Positions 9,836-17,306 of a stretch of 64,000 bases of DNA are shown piece by piece (position 1 is the first letter of the stretch; each line of letters begins with the position of its first letter). Location of the stretch: the NCBI RefSeq assembly GCF_002215035.1, contig NZ_NKFP01000004.1, positions 1,055,726 to 1,119,725 on the forward strand. Direction: 5' to 3'. The DNA is from Leptolyngbya ohadii IS1. Lineage in GTDB: Bacteria > Cyanobacteriota > Cyanobacteriia > Elainellales > Elainellaceae. A program made the translations under genes and the position numbers. The notes beneath the pieces were generated by a model. That model worked only from the letters and a program-made list of their open reading frames with translations, had not been told where the DNA came from and did not search any database.

Positions 9836-10387
9836 TTAATCTACGAAGACCTTACCGAGAGTGTCTACAAACACAGCCGTTCTTCCTTCGTTTTCGCCGC
9901 CATCGCGCAGGATAATCCTCAGACCGTTTCCCTCACCCTCCGCCTGAACCGTGATGTTGTAGAAAAGCCGATCGCCCGTTGCCTGATCCGTTGCCGCAAA
10001 CAGCAGGCTGGTGGGAATTCGCAGTTGGCGAAGCAGCACTTCCGAACCTCTAGCCAGCGATCGACTGGGCGTATCTCCCGCAGCTGTATAAAAAACAGGA
10101 GTGCTCGACTGGTTAATGATTCTGACATTCAGGCGATCGGCTGTGAGTCGAATCTGGACTGCTGCCTCAAGCGGAGCCTGTGCCACGAGAGGAGGATTGG
10201 CTGTCGTTGGAGGTTGCCCCAGGGGCTGAACCGGAGATTGAACCGCCAGAACCGTAGGGGAGAGAAAGCTGCCCATCAGGACAGACAGGCTTACCAACTT
10301 CAGTTTGCTGGCATTTTGGTTCATCTTATTAAGTCCGAGCCTATTAAGATTGAGCCTACTAAGATTGAGTCGAGTCATGAAGGTCAT
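9836..10387 (-). CDS. Hypothetical secreted protein with duplicated N-terminal codons
   Basis: I do not recognise a family. A hydrophobic segment (LVSLSVLMGSFLSPTVLA) followed by a Pro/Gln-rich linker looks like a signal peptide with cleavage after the VLA. The mature part (about 125 residues) has alternating beta-like segments (VQIRLTADRLNVRIINQSS, LFYNITVQAE, LRIILRDGG), so a small beta domain facing the periplasm is likely. The first 21 codons consist of near-copies of Leu-Asn-Leu-Ser-Arg encoded by a 15-bp tandem repeat. The true start may therefore be the later ATG at 10324 (MNQNASKLK), which gives a standard signal peptide. Neither ATG has a strong ribosome site. It lies 42 bp upstream of recQ and is read in the same direction, so the two might be cotranscribed. 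Confidence 0.7.
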   Translation of the reverse strand: MTFMTRLNLSRLNLNRLGLNKMNQNASKLKLVSLSVLMGSFLSPTVLAVQSPVQPLGQPPTTANPPLVAQAPLEAAVQIRLTADRLNVRIINQSSTPVFYTAAGDTPSRSLARGSEVLLRQLRIPTSLLFAATDQATGDRLFYNITVQAEGEGNGLRIILRDGGENEGRTAVFVDTLGKVFVD

Positions 10388-10435
10388 CCCAGAACGCGAT
10401 GGATTGATATGAAATTTCTATTCCGATCGCAAATT

Positions 10436-10475
10436 ATCCCATCCGTGCAGTTTAGGCGATCTCAACGGATGGGAT
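10436..10475. promoter_or_regulatory. Perfect 11-bp inverted repeat
   Basis: ATCCCATCCGT (10436-10446) is repeated inverted as ACGGATGGGAT (10465-10475) with an 18-bp spacer, and followed by TTTTCC on the plus strand. It lies upstream of the secreted-protein gene that starts at 10387. It could be an operator or an RNA hairpin; the function is unknown. Confidence 0.5.
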
Positions 10476-10489
10476 TTTCCTGGCGGCTT

Positions 10490-10528
10490 AATGTATTTGC
10501 TCAATATATTTGCTCAATGTACTCACTC
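10490..10528. repeat. 13-bp tandem repeat, three copies
   Basis: AATGTATTTGCTC, AATATATTTGCTC and AATGTACTCACTC follow one another. The copies differ at one to three positions. They lie in the 500-bp region between the divergent genes at 10387 and 10886, next to the inverted repeat at 10436. The rest of this region (10529-10885) holds no gene that I can support. Confidence 0.7.
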
Positions 10529-10885
10529 TATTTATCGATGTGGTGTGATCTATCCCATAGGGGCAGTTCACAAGTTGCCCTGACCTACACACCGCCTTGC
10601 AAAACGATTCCATTCGTAGAACAGATAATCCTTTCGCAAAGACAAAGCATTACAAGTGCGTAATATTTCATGGGAGTCTGGTTTTAGCTTTTCTTCATAA
10701 TTACCAGGTTTACTCATCAGTCTGATAACTTTTGCTAAGTTAGATTGATTTTTCTGGGAGCGATCCCCGAATCTGGTAATAACCAAAACTTAACCGTCAG
10801 TTGCAGTTTGCTAATTGCTGCAAGCGAAATAGGTTCTGGGTATCCCCAACCCTCCGCGACTCCTAACATCCTAGGACGGCACCCC

Positions 10886-11311
10886 ATGAATCCCCACTTT
10901 CCTCTGGCTCCTCGGTATCGGTTAGATGATGAACTGCCCTGGCTGGAAGGCATTGATCCCGCACGGAACTACTGGATCTGGATTAACGGGGAGCAGGACA
11001 TGGGTATTGCAATTCCTGGGATTACGGTTGCCTCGTTTACAGAATTTAAGGCATTAATTCGCCAGTTTCGGGGTTTGCAGCCGGGCGATCGCATGACCCT
11101 GAGCCGTACCGCTGAATCTCTTGTCATTCAATGCATCAGCGCTAACTGCTACGCGATCGAAGCGGAGGTGTCCGGCGCACCCGTCTGGCATTTGTTTGAT
11201 CAGGAAACGCTCGACAGCTTGCTGATGACCGGGCATCCTGACTGGCAATGTGCTCCCAAGGACATCGAACTGGGTCGAAGACTGCTGCTGCGTGCCTGGA
11301 CAGCTGCCTGA
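10886..11311 (+). CDS. Conserved-looking cyanobacterial hypothetical protein
   Basis: A 141-residue soluble protein of unrecognised family. I chose the ATG at 10886 (MNPHFPLAPRYRLDDELPWL), preceded by AGGACGG, over the in-frame start at 10745, because the upstream 47 codons look non-coding. The protein is acidic, with a compact alpha/beta pattern (YWIWINGEQDMGIAIPG, FTEFKALIRQFRGLQPGDR, LGRRLLLRAW). No signal peptide, membrane helix or catalytic motif is visible. Confidence 0.7.
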   Translation: MNPHFPLAPRYRLDDELPWLEGIDPARNYWIWINGEQDMGIAIPGITVASFTEFKALIRQFRGLQPGDRMTLSRTAESLVIQCISANCYAIEAEVSGAPVWHLFDQETLDSLLMTGHPDWQCAPKDIELGRRLLLRAWTAA

Positions 11312-11477
11312 AGAATTCATAAAGCCATTCATAAAGTCTTCTACAGCGGCAAGTGCGACCGATTAAGACGAGACTAAGATAGTCTTGGTAGACTATAGGG
11401 ACTGGAATCATTCCGGTCTTGATTTTTAGATTCCTTGCGCGTCAAGCGAGCTGTTGTTAGAAAAAAGCTTTCCGTCC

Positions 11478-12059
11478 ATGCTAATAGCCGATTACCCCTT
11501 TGTGCCCCTGATTGGTGGATTGCTCCCCGCATTGCCCCTGGATAGTCTGCTTTCGACGCAGGGGGTAATGGTGATGCTGTTGGTCGCCTATGCTGGTGCG
11601 ATGTGGATGTTTCTTACCAGTGCGCCCAAGGTTTACACCGTCATGGTTTCCGATCTGGAACTGGCACGGCGATTCTATGAGGGAATGCTGGAGCTGCCCG
11701 CTGCGGATGTGCCGCTGCACTATTACTACAACTACGAGCAAACTCTGGGAACGGCAGGGATCGATCCGCTCTATGGTTCTACCGCCAGCTTGGGCAGACC
11801 GACCCAGACCTATCAGTATTCCGAGGGGCTATGGTATCAGCTTCGCAAAAACACCCAGCTGCATATTATTTCCGGGGCAGGGCTGGGACCCAAGGATCGG
11901 CAGCGGCATGTCTGCTTCGATCGCGAATGTCTGGAACAGCTTTTAATGCGAGTTCAGTCCTACGGGGTGAAGTACAAGCTTCGTCGAGAAAAGCCGCTCA
12001 ACTTTCTCGTTAAGGACTACGACGGGCGGATCATTGAGATGGCAGAAGTGTCTAACTGA
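11478..12059 (+). CDS. VOC/glyoxalase-like domain protein with N-terminal membrane segment
   Basis: The N-terminal 45 residues are hydrophobic (GGLLPALPL then GVMVMLLVAYAGAMWMFL), predicting a membrane anchor. After it comes a vicinal-oxygen-chelate-like half: VYTVMVSDLELARRFYEGML is the typical first beta-alpha unit, and RHVCFDRECLEQLLMRVQ and VKDYDGRIIEMAEV resemble the second. VOC proteins bind divalent metals in glyoxalases and dioxygenases; I cannot assign a full metal triad, so the activity is unknown. The ATG at 11478 is preferred over an in-frame TTG at 11454. It stands alone, with an 166-bp upstream gap. Confidence 0.75.
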   Translation: MLIADYPFVPLIGGLLPALPLDSLLSTQGVMVMLLVAYAGAMWMFLTSAPKVYTVMVSDLELARRFYEGMLELPAADVPLHYYYNYEQTLGTAGIDPLYGSTASLGRPTQTYQYSEGLWYQLRKNTQLHIISGAGLGPKDRQRHVCFDRECLEQLLMRVQSYGVKYKLRREKPLNFLVKDYDGRIIEMAEVSN

Positions 12060-12460
12060 TGGCTTAACTGTTGATTCAACTGTTGGTCTAGCTAGTGGCT
12101 CAACTAATGGTTCAACTGAAGGTCAGATGGGGCTGAACATGAATTGCACCTGAAATACCTGGCTCGCTGGTGCGGGATAAATGTAATTAGCAGAACGAAT
12201 TGAGCTAGCGCTGGATTTTTCTAAAAAGCTGAACTTTTTATTTTAAAGCGATCGATTGGTGAGCAAAGCTTATCGATCGTTGAAAATACCCCTCAAGAAC
12301 TTGCAATTCTTGAAACTCTGATTTAGTGTCTAGTATGTTCGCAAAATCCTAGTATCCGCTACCATCCCTGAAAGGAGTTTTAGTAAGCGAGTTAGGTCTT
12401 ACCCTCGATAGGGATATCCTCTCACGTCTCATAAAAGTTGTTTAGGTTCAAGGGATCATT
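12060..12460 (+). other. Gene-free region with degenerate tandem repeats and curT leader
   Basis: Positions 12060-12128 contain about five degenerate copies of a word like TGGTTCAACTGT. The rest is AT-rich and precedes curT. No gene is visible on either strand. Confidence 0.5.
12310..12339 (+). promoter_or_regulatory. Candidate curT promoter
   Basis: TTGAAA (12310-12315) and TATGTT (12334-12339) are 18 bp apart, resembling sigma-70 boxes, about 120 bp upstream of the curT ATG. Inference from pattern only. Confidence 0.3.
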
Positions 12461-12904
12461 ATGGAGCCTGAAGTGAAGCAAGACGCTGGAGCCTCAGAGT
12501 ATAATGCTGAAAACGTCAACGTGACGATTAGCACCGATGACTCGGGCACTCTGGCAAACTATTCGTCTACCGATGCATCCAGTGAACAGTGGCGGCAGAT
12601 TGGGGAGAAGATTTCGGAATTCCTGTCGGATCTGCCTGACTACCTGACCGATTTCTTCGGGGAATACAAGCGCCCGATCGTAACCGTTGGTTTAATCTTT
12701 GGTGCGATCGTTGCAGTGAAGCTACTCCTCGCTGTTCTGGATGCAATTAACGACATCCCCCTGCTTTCTCCTCTGTTTGAGCTAGTGGGCATGGGATACA
12801 CGGCATGGTTTGTCTATCGCTATCTCTGGAAAGCCTCAAATCGCCAGGAATTGGGCAGAGATTTTAACGTACTAAAAGAGCAAGTCCTGGGCAAGTTTGA
12901 CTAA
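12461..12904 (+). CDS. curT: CurT-like CAAD domain thylakoid membrane protein
   Basis: A 147-residue member of the CAAD/CURT1 family, which bends thylakoid membranes at grana margins in plants and organises thylakoid convergence zones in cyanobacteria. The layout fits: an acidic, Ser/Thr-rich N-terminal tail, an amphipathic helix (IGEKISEFLSDLPDYLTDFF, about residues 46-65), two transmembrane helices (PIVTVGLIFGAIVAVKLLLA and LFELVGMGYTAWFVYRYLW) and a C-terminal amphipathic helix. AAGGGA lies about 6 bp before the ATG. A rho-independent hairpin follows at 13134. The family call is firm; orthology to the characterised Synechocystis CurT is inferred. Confidence 0.88.
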   Translation: MEPEVKQDAGASEYNAENVNVTISTDDSGTLANYSSTDASSEQWRQIGEKISEFLSDLPDYLTDFFGEYKRPIVTVGLIFGAIVAVKLLLAVLDAINDIPLLSPLFELVGMGYTAWFVYRYLWKASNRQELGRDFNVLKEQVLGKFD

Positions 12905-13133
12905 TTGGGGCTGATTTTAGCAGTCCGGGCAGATTGGGTTTGGCAGAAACCTCGGTTCAGTTAAGCGTTGCGTCGGGTCAATTCTGTCTGCCCTCCCTCT
13001 TTGCAGGAACGCAAAAGCGAAATCGGCTCAAGCTTTGCTCTGTTTTGCTCCATAATTTTTACCCCATAGTCTGGGGTTTGCAAGCGATAAAGCAAGCAAT
13101 TGAAATTGGCATAATGGCGTGAACTAAAAAAAG

Positions 13134-13152
13134 AGGGGCTTGTGCCCCTTTT
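13134..13152 (+). terminator. Rho-independent terminator after curT
   Basis: Stem AGGGGC/GCCCCT with a TTGT loop, followed by TTT. An A-run on the other side could let it also serve the convergent gene at 13238. It lies 230 bp after the curT stop; 12905-13133 shows no gene. Confidence 0.75.
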
Positions 13153-13237
13153 ACTGTATCTGTTGCCCACTTTATTTGTTTTCGGTTTGCCGAGTTATCT
13201 GTAAATCCTCGCCTATGCCAGGCTATCTCCTGGAACG

Positions 13238-13906
13238 TTAGGCTTCGGGAAAGTGTTTGGTGAGGATGCTGGGAATCTCTTTGGCTGAAATTTTGCTGTA
13301 GCGCGTTTTGTCCGGCATCACCACATTAGGACCTGCCTTGCAGCGCTTCATACAGCCCGTTGCCTTCACTGTAATTTCCTGATCAAGTCCCCGATCGCTT
13401 AATTCCTCTTGCAGGGAAGCAATAATTGCCTTACCGCCCTTTTTGCAGCAGTCAGATTTACCGCAGACAAAAATACAGGTTTTTTGCTTTTTCGCCTTCG
13501 CGGCTTCTGGGGAAATAGGCGGTTGAACTAGCGTCTCATCAGGTTTGTCAATCGTGATTGCCCCACCCCGATTCATCGTATTACCGATCGTCGCTTCGGC
13601 GCTGGATTCTCGGCTAGTACGGTAGGCGCTTTCGTCGGTGATCAGCGGTGTAACCTGGTAGGCTTTACGCTTGACGATGCCCTTTTCAAGATTCCACTTT
13701 TGATTTCCCAGAACTTCGACGCGCATTCCCGGCAGGAGCGATCGATACAGCAGGGGACGGAGCGGTTTGGAGAGCTTGATCTGCTGTTCACCATCTTCTG
13801 TGGCAAGTCGCAAATACTTGAGCTTGTAGCCGTCACCGAGAGCGAATCCCAGAAATTGTCCTTCGAGCCGAAAATCAACCGATCGGAGAGTAGAACAATG
13901 AGTCAT
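13238..13906 (-). CDS. Thioredoxin-like [2Fe-2S] ferredoxin domain protein
   Basis: A 222-residue protein in two parts. The C-terminal 90 residues are a thioredoxin-like ferredoxin: FVCGKSDCCKKGGKAI carries the first Cys ligands, and TGCMKRCKAGPNVVMPD the second pair, the spacing known from Shethna-type ferredoxins and NuoE. The N-terminal 80 residues (FRLEGQFLGFALGDGYKLKY, GMRVEVLGNQKWNLEKG) look like a small beta-barrel, with a linker between. This two-part form is common in cyanobacteria, without a defined partner. It is a likely electron carrier or sensor in the cytosol. Alternating codon use is like its neighbours. Confidence 0.85.
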   Translation of the reverse strand: MTHCSTLRSVDFRLEGQFLGFALGDGYKLKYLRLATEDGEQQIKLSKPLRPLLYRSLLPGMRVEVLGNQKWNLEKGIVKRKAYQVTPLITDESAYRTSRESSAEATIGNTMNRGGAITIDKPDETLVQPPISPEAAKAKKQKTCIFVCGKSDCCKKGGKAIIASLQEELSDRGLDQEITVKATGCMKRCKAGPNVVMPDKTRYSKISAKEIPSILTKHFPEA

Positions 13907-14027
13907 GGTAGGGAATGAGGAAGAGGTGGAGAAAGGAGGTAGAGGAAGTTAATCAAAAGTTGGTTAGCGAGACAGAAAGCAATCAGAAAAGGGGGTTCTT
14001 CATTTCAAAGAGGTCATGAAGGGTCTG

Positions 14028-14336
14028 CTAACCAAGAACCTGCCAGCACCGTTCAAGTTGCTTAAGAAGTACCTGTCGCGGCATGAGTTCCTGCTGTAGG
14101 ACGCTGCGAACCTGAATTAGTGCAAGGGGAGTAGGAGCAGAAACGCGCATTCTGCCATCGGCTAAACAGTCGCAGCCGATATCGAGTTCTTGAAGCCTGT
14201 GGCAAATCTGCCATCGGACACTGCGATCGACAGAAATGAACTGGCTGCTATCAGCCTGGTAAGCAATCTCGTTTGGGGTCTGATTCCGACCATCATTTGG
14301 ATGGGGGACTGAATTCTGAGAGGGAGCGGATTTCAT
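14028..14336 (-). CDS. Asr1405/Asl0597-like small protein
   Basis: A 102-residue cyanobacterial protein. The core (SVDRSVRWQICHRLQEL, then CDCLADGRMRV, LALIQVRSVLQQ and LLKQLERCWQVL) matches my memory of the Asr1405/Asl0597 family, which has no known function. The first 30 residues are variable and Asn/Pro/Gln-rich. No membrane segment is present. The 120-bp gap to the gene at 13906 contains only purine-rich sequence. Confidence 0.75.
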   Translation of the reverse strand: MKSAPSQNSVPHPNDGRNQTPNEIAYQADSSQFISVDRSVRWQICHRLQELDIGCDCLADGRMRVSAPTPLALIQVRSVLQQELMPRQVLLKQLERCWQVLG

Positions 14337-14744
14337 TATTTCGGGATTTCGGGAATGTGCTGAAAAAAGTTTGCAGTGCAGAAGCCAACAATCTGTTCGA
14401 CGGAAATGCAGCTACTTCTGCTGTTAGCAGATCGGAGCTTGGAGATGATTGTCGTCTCTTGTTGAGCAAATCCTTCAGCAAAACCCTGATGAAATAAAGC
14501 ATTTCGGACGAAGCAGCGAGCTACCTGACTTTAGCCAGACTCGTATGGAAACATCCGAACGCGAGACATTAATCAGCTCTTATTGAGAATTATGCTCAAT
14601 AACTCCTGACTTCTAATGTACGATGCGATCGTGCTTTTTGCAAACTATTCGCAACTAGAAGCAACAATGTTTGCCGTGTTTAGGAATAGAAAATGGGGAA
14701 AAGGCTTGTTGGGCTTGGACTTTCTGAGGTTGAACTTTCTGAGG
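14337..14744. other. Gene-free region with 15-bp tandem repeat at its right end
   Basis: A 408-bp gap. Positions 14705-14765 hold near-copies of a 15-bp word (GGACTTTCTGAGGTT, GAACTTTCTGAGGCT, AAACTTCTTGGGC), running up to the stop codon of the next leftward gene. Short frames here have no coding look. The word resembles the repeat inside the gene at 9836-10387. Confidence 0.5.
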
Positions 14745-15197
14745 CTAAACTTCTTGGGCTGGGGATTGGGAGCAGTGCTGCGTCCAGCGATCGTTGAGAA
14801 AACCTAGCAAATCGCCCACGGTGTAGAAATCCGCTTCGAGCAACGGTTCCTCAATGTTGATAGAAAAACTGCTCCAAAAATCCTGGCAGAGGGTAAATGT
14901 CCAGTCGAACCAGCAAATTTGCGTCCAGCGCAGGTCTGCCTCCAGGCGATCGCTCAAACGAACCCGTCCAATTTCTAAGCCAGAGTACCGCTGAAAATGA
15001 ACATAGGCAAAGGCGGCGATCGGGGCAGCAATGCCGTCCGGCTGGCAGTATTGGGCGATCCATTCCGGTTCGCTTAAATAGGGGCGCTGATCGAGCTGCT
15101 GGCGCACCCAGCGACGCACGCGCAAATCTGGACTCATTGCCCGATAGCTTCTGAGTCCGTTGTACCAATTTTTCCAGTTTTTCAACCGTTGCCACAT
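14745..15197 (-). CDS. Hypothetical protein, 150 residues
   Basis: I do not recognise the family. The N-terminus is basic and Trp-rich (MWQRLKNWKNWYNGLRSYR); the middle reads IAAPIAAFAYVHFQRYSGLE and RLSDRLEADLRWTQICW. The C-terminal part (FDWTFTLCQDFW, then EADFYTVGDLLGFLNDRW) weakly recalls the TVGDL helix of acyl-carrier-like proteins, but the Ser for phosphopantetheine is not evident. No signal peptide or membrane helix is visible. The coding nature is supported by length, hydrophobic patterning and isolation in a gap; the function is unknown. Confidence 0.65.
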   Translation of the reverse strand: MWQRLKNWKNWYNGLRSYRAMSPDLRVRRWVRQQLDQRPYLSEPEWIAQYCQPDGIAAPIAAFAYVHFQRYSGLEIGRVRLSDRLEADLRWTQICWFDWTFTLCQDFWSSFSINIEEPLLEADFYTVGDLLGFLNDRWTQHCSQSPAQEV

Positions 15198-15431
15198 GGC
15201 TTTAAGTGCGACAGACTGCTGAACAAAATAGATAAGCTCTACTTTAATTATTCCCAGGTTAGGGTGAATTGCGCGAAGCAGATTGGGTGAGTGAGGGGGT
15301 GGGGGTGCAGGAATGGGGGTGCAGGGATGTGCTGATAATATCGGGGATGGTGTTTTTGGGATTCCTGGTATTGCGGGAGAGAAGCACTGATAGAAGTATT
15401 GTTCAAAGGGAAATAGATTACGGGAGGGACG

Positions 15432-15785
15432 ATGACGCTTACAGTTTATGGCATTCCGAACTGCGGTACCTGCAAGAAGGCTTTGCAGTGGCTAGATACC
15501 AATACGATCGCCTATGAGTTTATCAGCACTAAAGAGCATCCGCCTTCGCGGGAAACGATCGCAGCCTGGGTAGAGGCGCTGGGTGCAAAACCGATGCGGA
15601 ATACGTCTGGGCAGTCCTACCGGGCGTTAGGGGATGAGAAAAACGATTGGACTGACGCCCAGTGGACGGAGGCGTTTGCCAAGGATGCCATGCTGCTGAA
15701 ACGCCCGCTGTTTGTACAGGATGGTCAGGCGATCGCCGTTGGATTTCGCGATGCGGCGGCAATTGCAGCCAAAATTAAGCGTTAG
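15432..15785 (+). CDS. Spx/MgsR or ArsC-like (YffB-type) thioredoxin-fold protein
   Basis: A 117-residue protein of the ArsC/Spx superfamily. MTLTVYGIPNCGTCKKAL carries a CxxC at residues 11 and 14, as in Spx; the conserved Arg of the superfamily is in LLKRPLFV. In Firmicutes Spx binds the RNA polymerase alpha subunit under disulfide stress; in proteobacteria YffB is a glutathione-dependent reductase. Which role applies here cannot be read from sequence. It is a single gene with a GGGAGG ribosome site 5 bp before the ATG, convergent with the AI-2E family gene. Confidence 0.88.
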   Translation: MTLTVYGIPNCGTCKKALQWLDTNTIAYEFISTKEHPPSRETIAAWVEALGAKPMRNTSGQSYRALGDEKNDWTDAQWTEAFAKDAMLLKRPLFVQDGQAIAVGFRDAAAIAAKIKR

Positions 15786-15811
15786 AGCGGGCGTTAGAGC
15801 AGGCGATCGGG

Positions 15812-16861
15812 TTAGCGTAGCTTTTCATCGATCGTCTCTTCCTCCTCATCTGCACCAAGCAGCGTTGCCAGGATTTGGCCATCGGGGAAGGCTTCGAGGG
15901 CAAGTTTTTTGATCAGGACGGTGAGCGGCAACGCCAGGAATGCGCCGATCGGACCCAGAATCCACGTCCACAGGATCACTGCTAGAAACGTGGTGAGGGT
16001 GGATAAATCCAGTCCTCGCCCCAAATAGCGTGGACCAATCACCATATCGAAAAAATTGTTGATCACGGCATATCCGATAAACACAATGATTGCCTTCACC
16101 AAACCAAATTCCAGGAAGGTGACAATAATCGGCGGGATCAGGGCGATTACGTAACCAATATTGGGAATGAAGTTGAACAAAAACGACAGGACACCCCACA
16201 GCACTGCAAAATCAACGCCCAGGAACAGCAGCAGAATGGTTTGTCCGATCGCTGCCATTGCTCCAAGCCAGCTTTTAATCAGCAGATAAACGCTGATACT
16301 GCGGCTAAAGGCGGTAAACCGTCCCAGCATAGGATTCTCGTTGCCCAAGCCCCGCTTCAGCTTGCGCGAAAAACTGGATGCTCCCACCAGCATATAGATG
16401 AAGATGAATAGGGTTAAGCCGGTATTGCTGAGGGTGCCGAGCAGTCCGCGAAAAAAGCTGAGGGTTAACTGGATAATTCTCCCTGGTTCGATGAGATCGA
16501 GCTGAAAAATATCTTCCTGCCGAATGCCAAAGCGATCGAACTGCTGTTGCAATAGGGCGAACTGGGCGTCCAGCGAGTCGCGGTATTGGGGCAACGCTTC
16601 GGAAAGCTGAGCCACCGAAATGCCAAGAAAGCCGATGAGCAAAAGTCCAGTGGCGATCACTCCTAAGGTGACGATTGTATAAGCCAGCCAGTTGGGTACT
16701 CGTTTCTGTCGCAGCCAGGCGACAAGCGGTGAGCAAACTAAAACAATAAAGAGCGACAGCAGGATTGGAGTGAGTAGACTGGAGGCTGCTTTTAAGCCCG
16801 CGATGATAATTACCAGGCTCGCTAAACTGACTAGTAGACGAGTGAGGGAGCGATCGGACAT
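15812..16861 (-). CDS. AI-2E family transporter
   Basis: A 349-residue integral membrane protein of the AI-2E/PerM family. It has paired N-terminal helices (LLVSLASLVIIIAGLKAA, LSLFIVLVCSPLVAWL), a third helix, a soluble helical insert (about 85-145) and a C-terminal bundle with the family motif WGVLSFLFNFIPNIGYVIA and IGPRYLGRGLDLS. The family includes TqsA (AI-2 export) and Na+/H+ antiporters; the name does not prove a signal molecule role. The C-terminal tail is acidic (ADEEEETIDEKLR). Confidence 0.92.
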   Translation of the reverse strand: MSDRSLTRLLVSLASLVIIIAGLKAASSLLTPILLSLFIVLVCSPLVAWLRQKRVPNWLAYTIVTLGVIATGLLLIGFLGISVAQLSEALPQYRDSLDAQFALLQQQFDRFGIRQEDIFQLDLIEPGRIIQLTLSFFRGLLGTLSNTGLTLFIFIYMLVGASSFSRKLKRGLGNENPMLGRFTAFSRSISVYLLIKSWLGAMAAIGQTILLLFLGVDFAVLWGVLSFLFNFIPNIGYVIALIPPIIVTFLEFGLVKAIIVFIGYAVINNFFDMVIGPRYLGRGLDLSTLTTFLAVILWTWILGPIGAFLALPLTVLIKKLALEAFPDGQILATLLGADEEEETIDEKLR

Positions 16862-17306
16862 AGGGGGAGTGGGGAAGCAGGGAGAAGGGAATGGAGCAAG
16901 GAGCAGGGGGAGACAATTAACCTAGTGCAGGGTTAATTCTTGAGTGTTAAGTATCTTGCCCGCCTTTTAAGGTTTGTCCCCCTTGATCAGGAAATTGATT
17001 TGAGATCGATTCAGAGATATTAGTTAGTGCGATCGATGACAGCGATCATCAGGATGCCCTTTCTACGCTTCAGATTAGACGGTGACTGGTTGAAAACGGG
17101 TCTCGCAGCATTATACGAGAATTAGTTGGGTCGATCGCGGCATTGAGGCTACAATTCTGCTCCCCTGCCCCCCTGCTCCATTCCCTTCTCCCTGCTTCCC
17201 CACTCCCCACTCCCTAATTCAAGACCTCAGTGCATACCGGAATTACACCTGATATACACTGGAGAATCGGAATCAATCGAACTTCAGCACGAAAAGGGAA
17301 CCCACT
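16862..17306. other. Divergent gap with simple repeats before proS
   Basis: A 445-bp gap between the AI-2E gene and proS. Positions 17158-17213 are an STRR-like run of C/T-rich heptads (CCCCTGC, CTTCTCC, CACTCCC). The mirror G/A-rich run sits at 16862-16912, just outside the start of the AI-2E gene, so the two runs could pair. Positions 16951-16964 (GTATCTTGCCCGCC) match part of an interspersed repeat found at 25492 and 63485. No gene was seen. Confidence 0.5.

Noticed and set aside
9758-10663. 301-codon plus-strand frame
   Set aside because: Antisense to a gene with a signal peptide; composition is not protein-like.
14616-14807. 63-codon plus-strand frame with LNFLRLNFL
   Set aside because: The sequence is produced by a 15-bp tandem repeat overlapping the end of the opposite gene.
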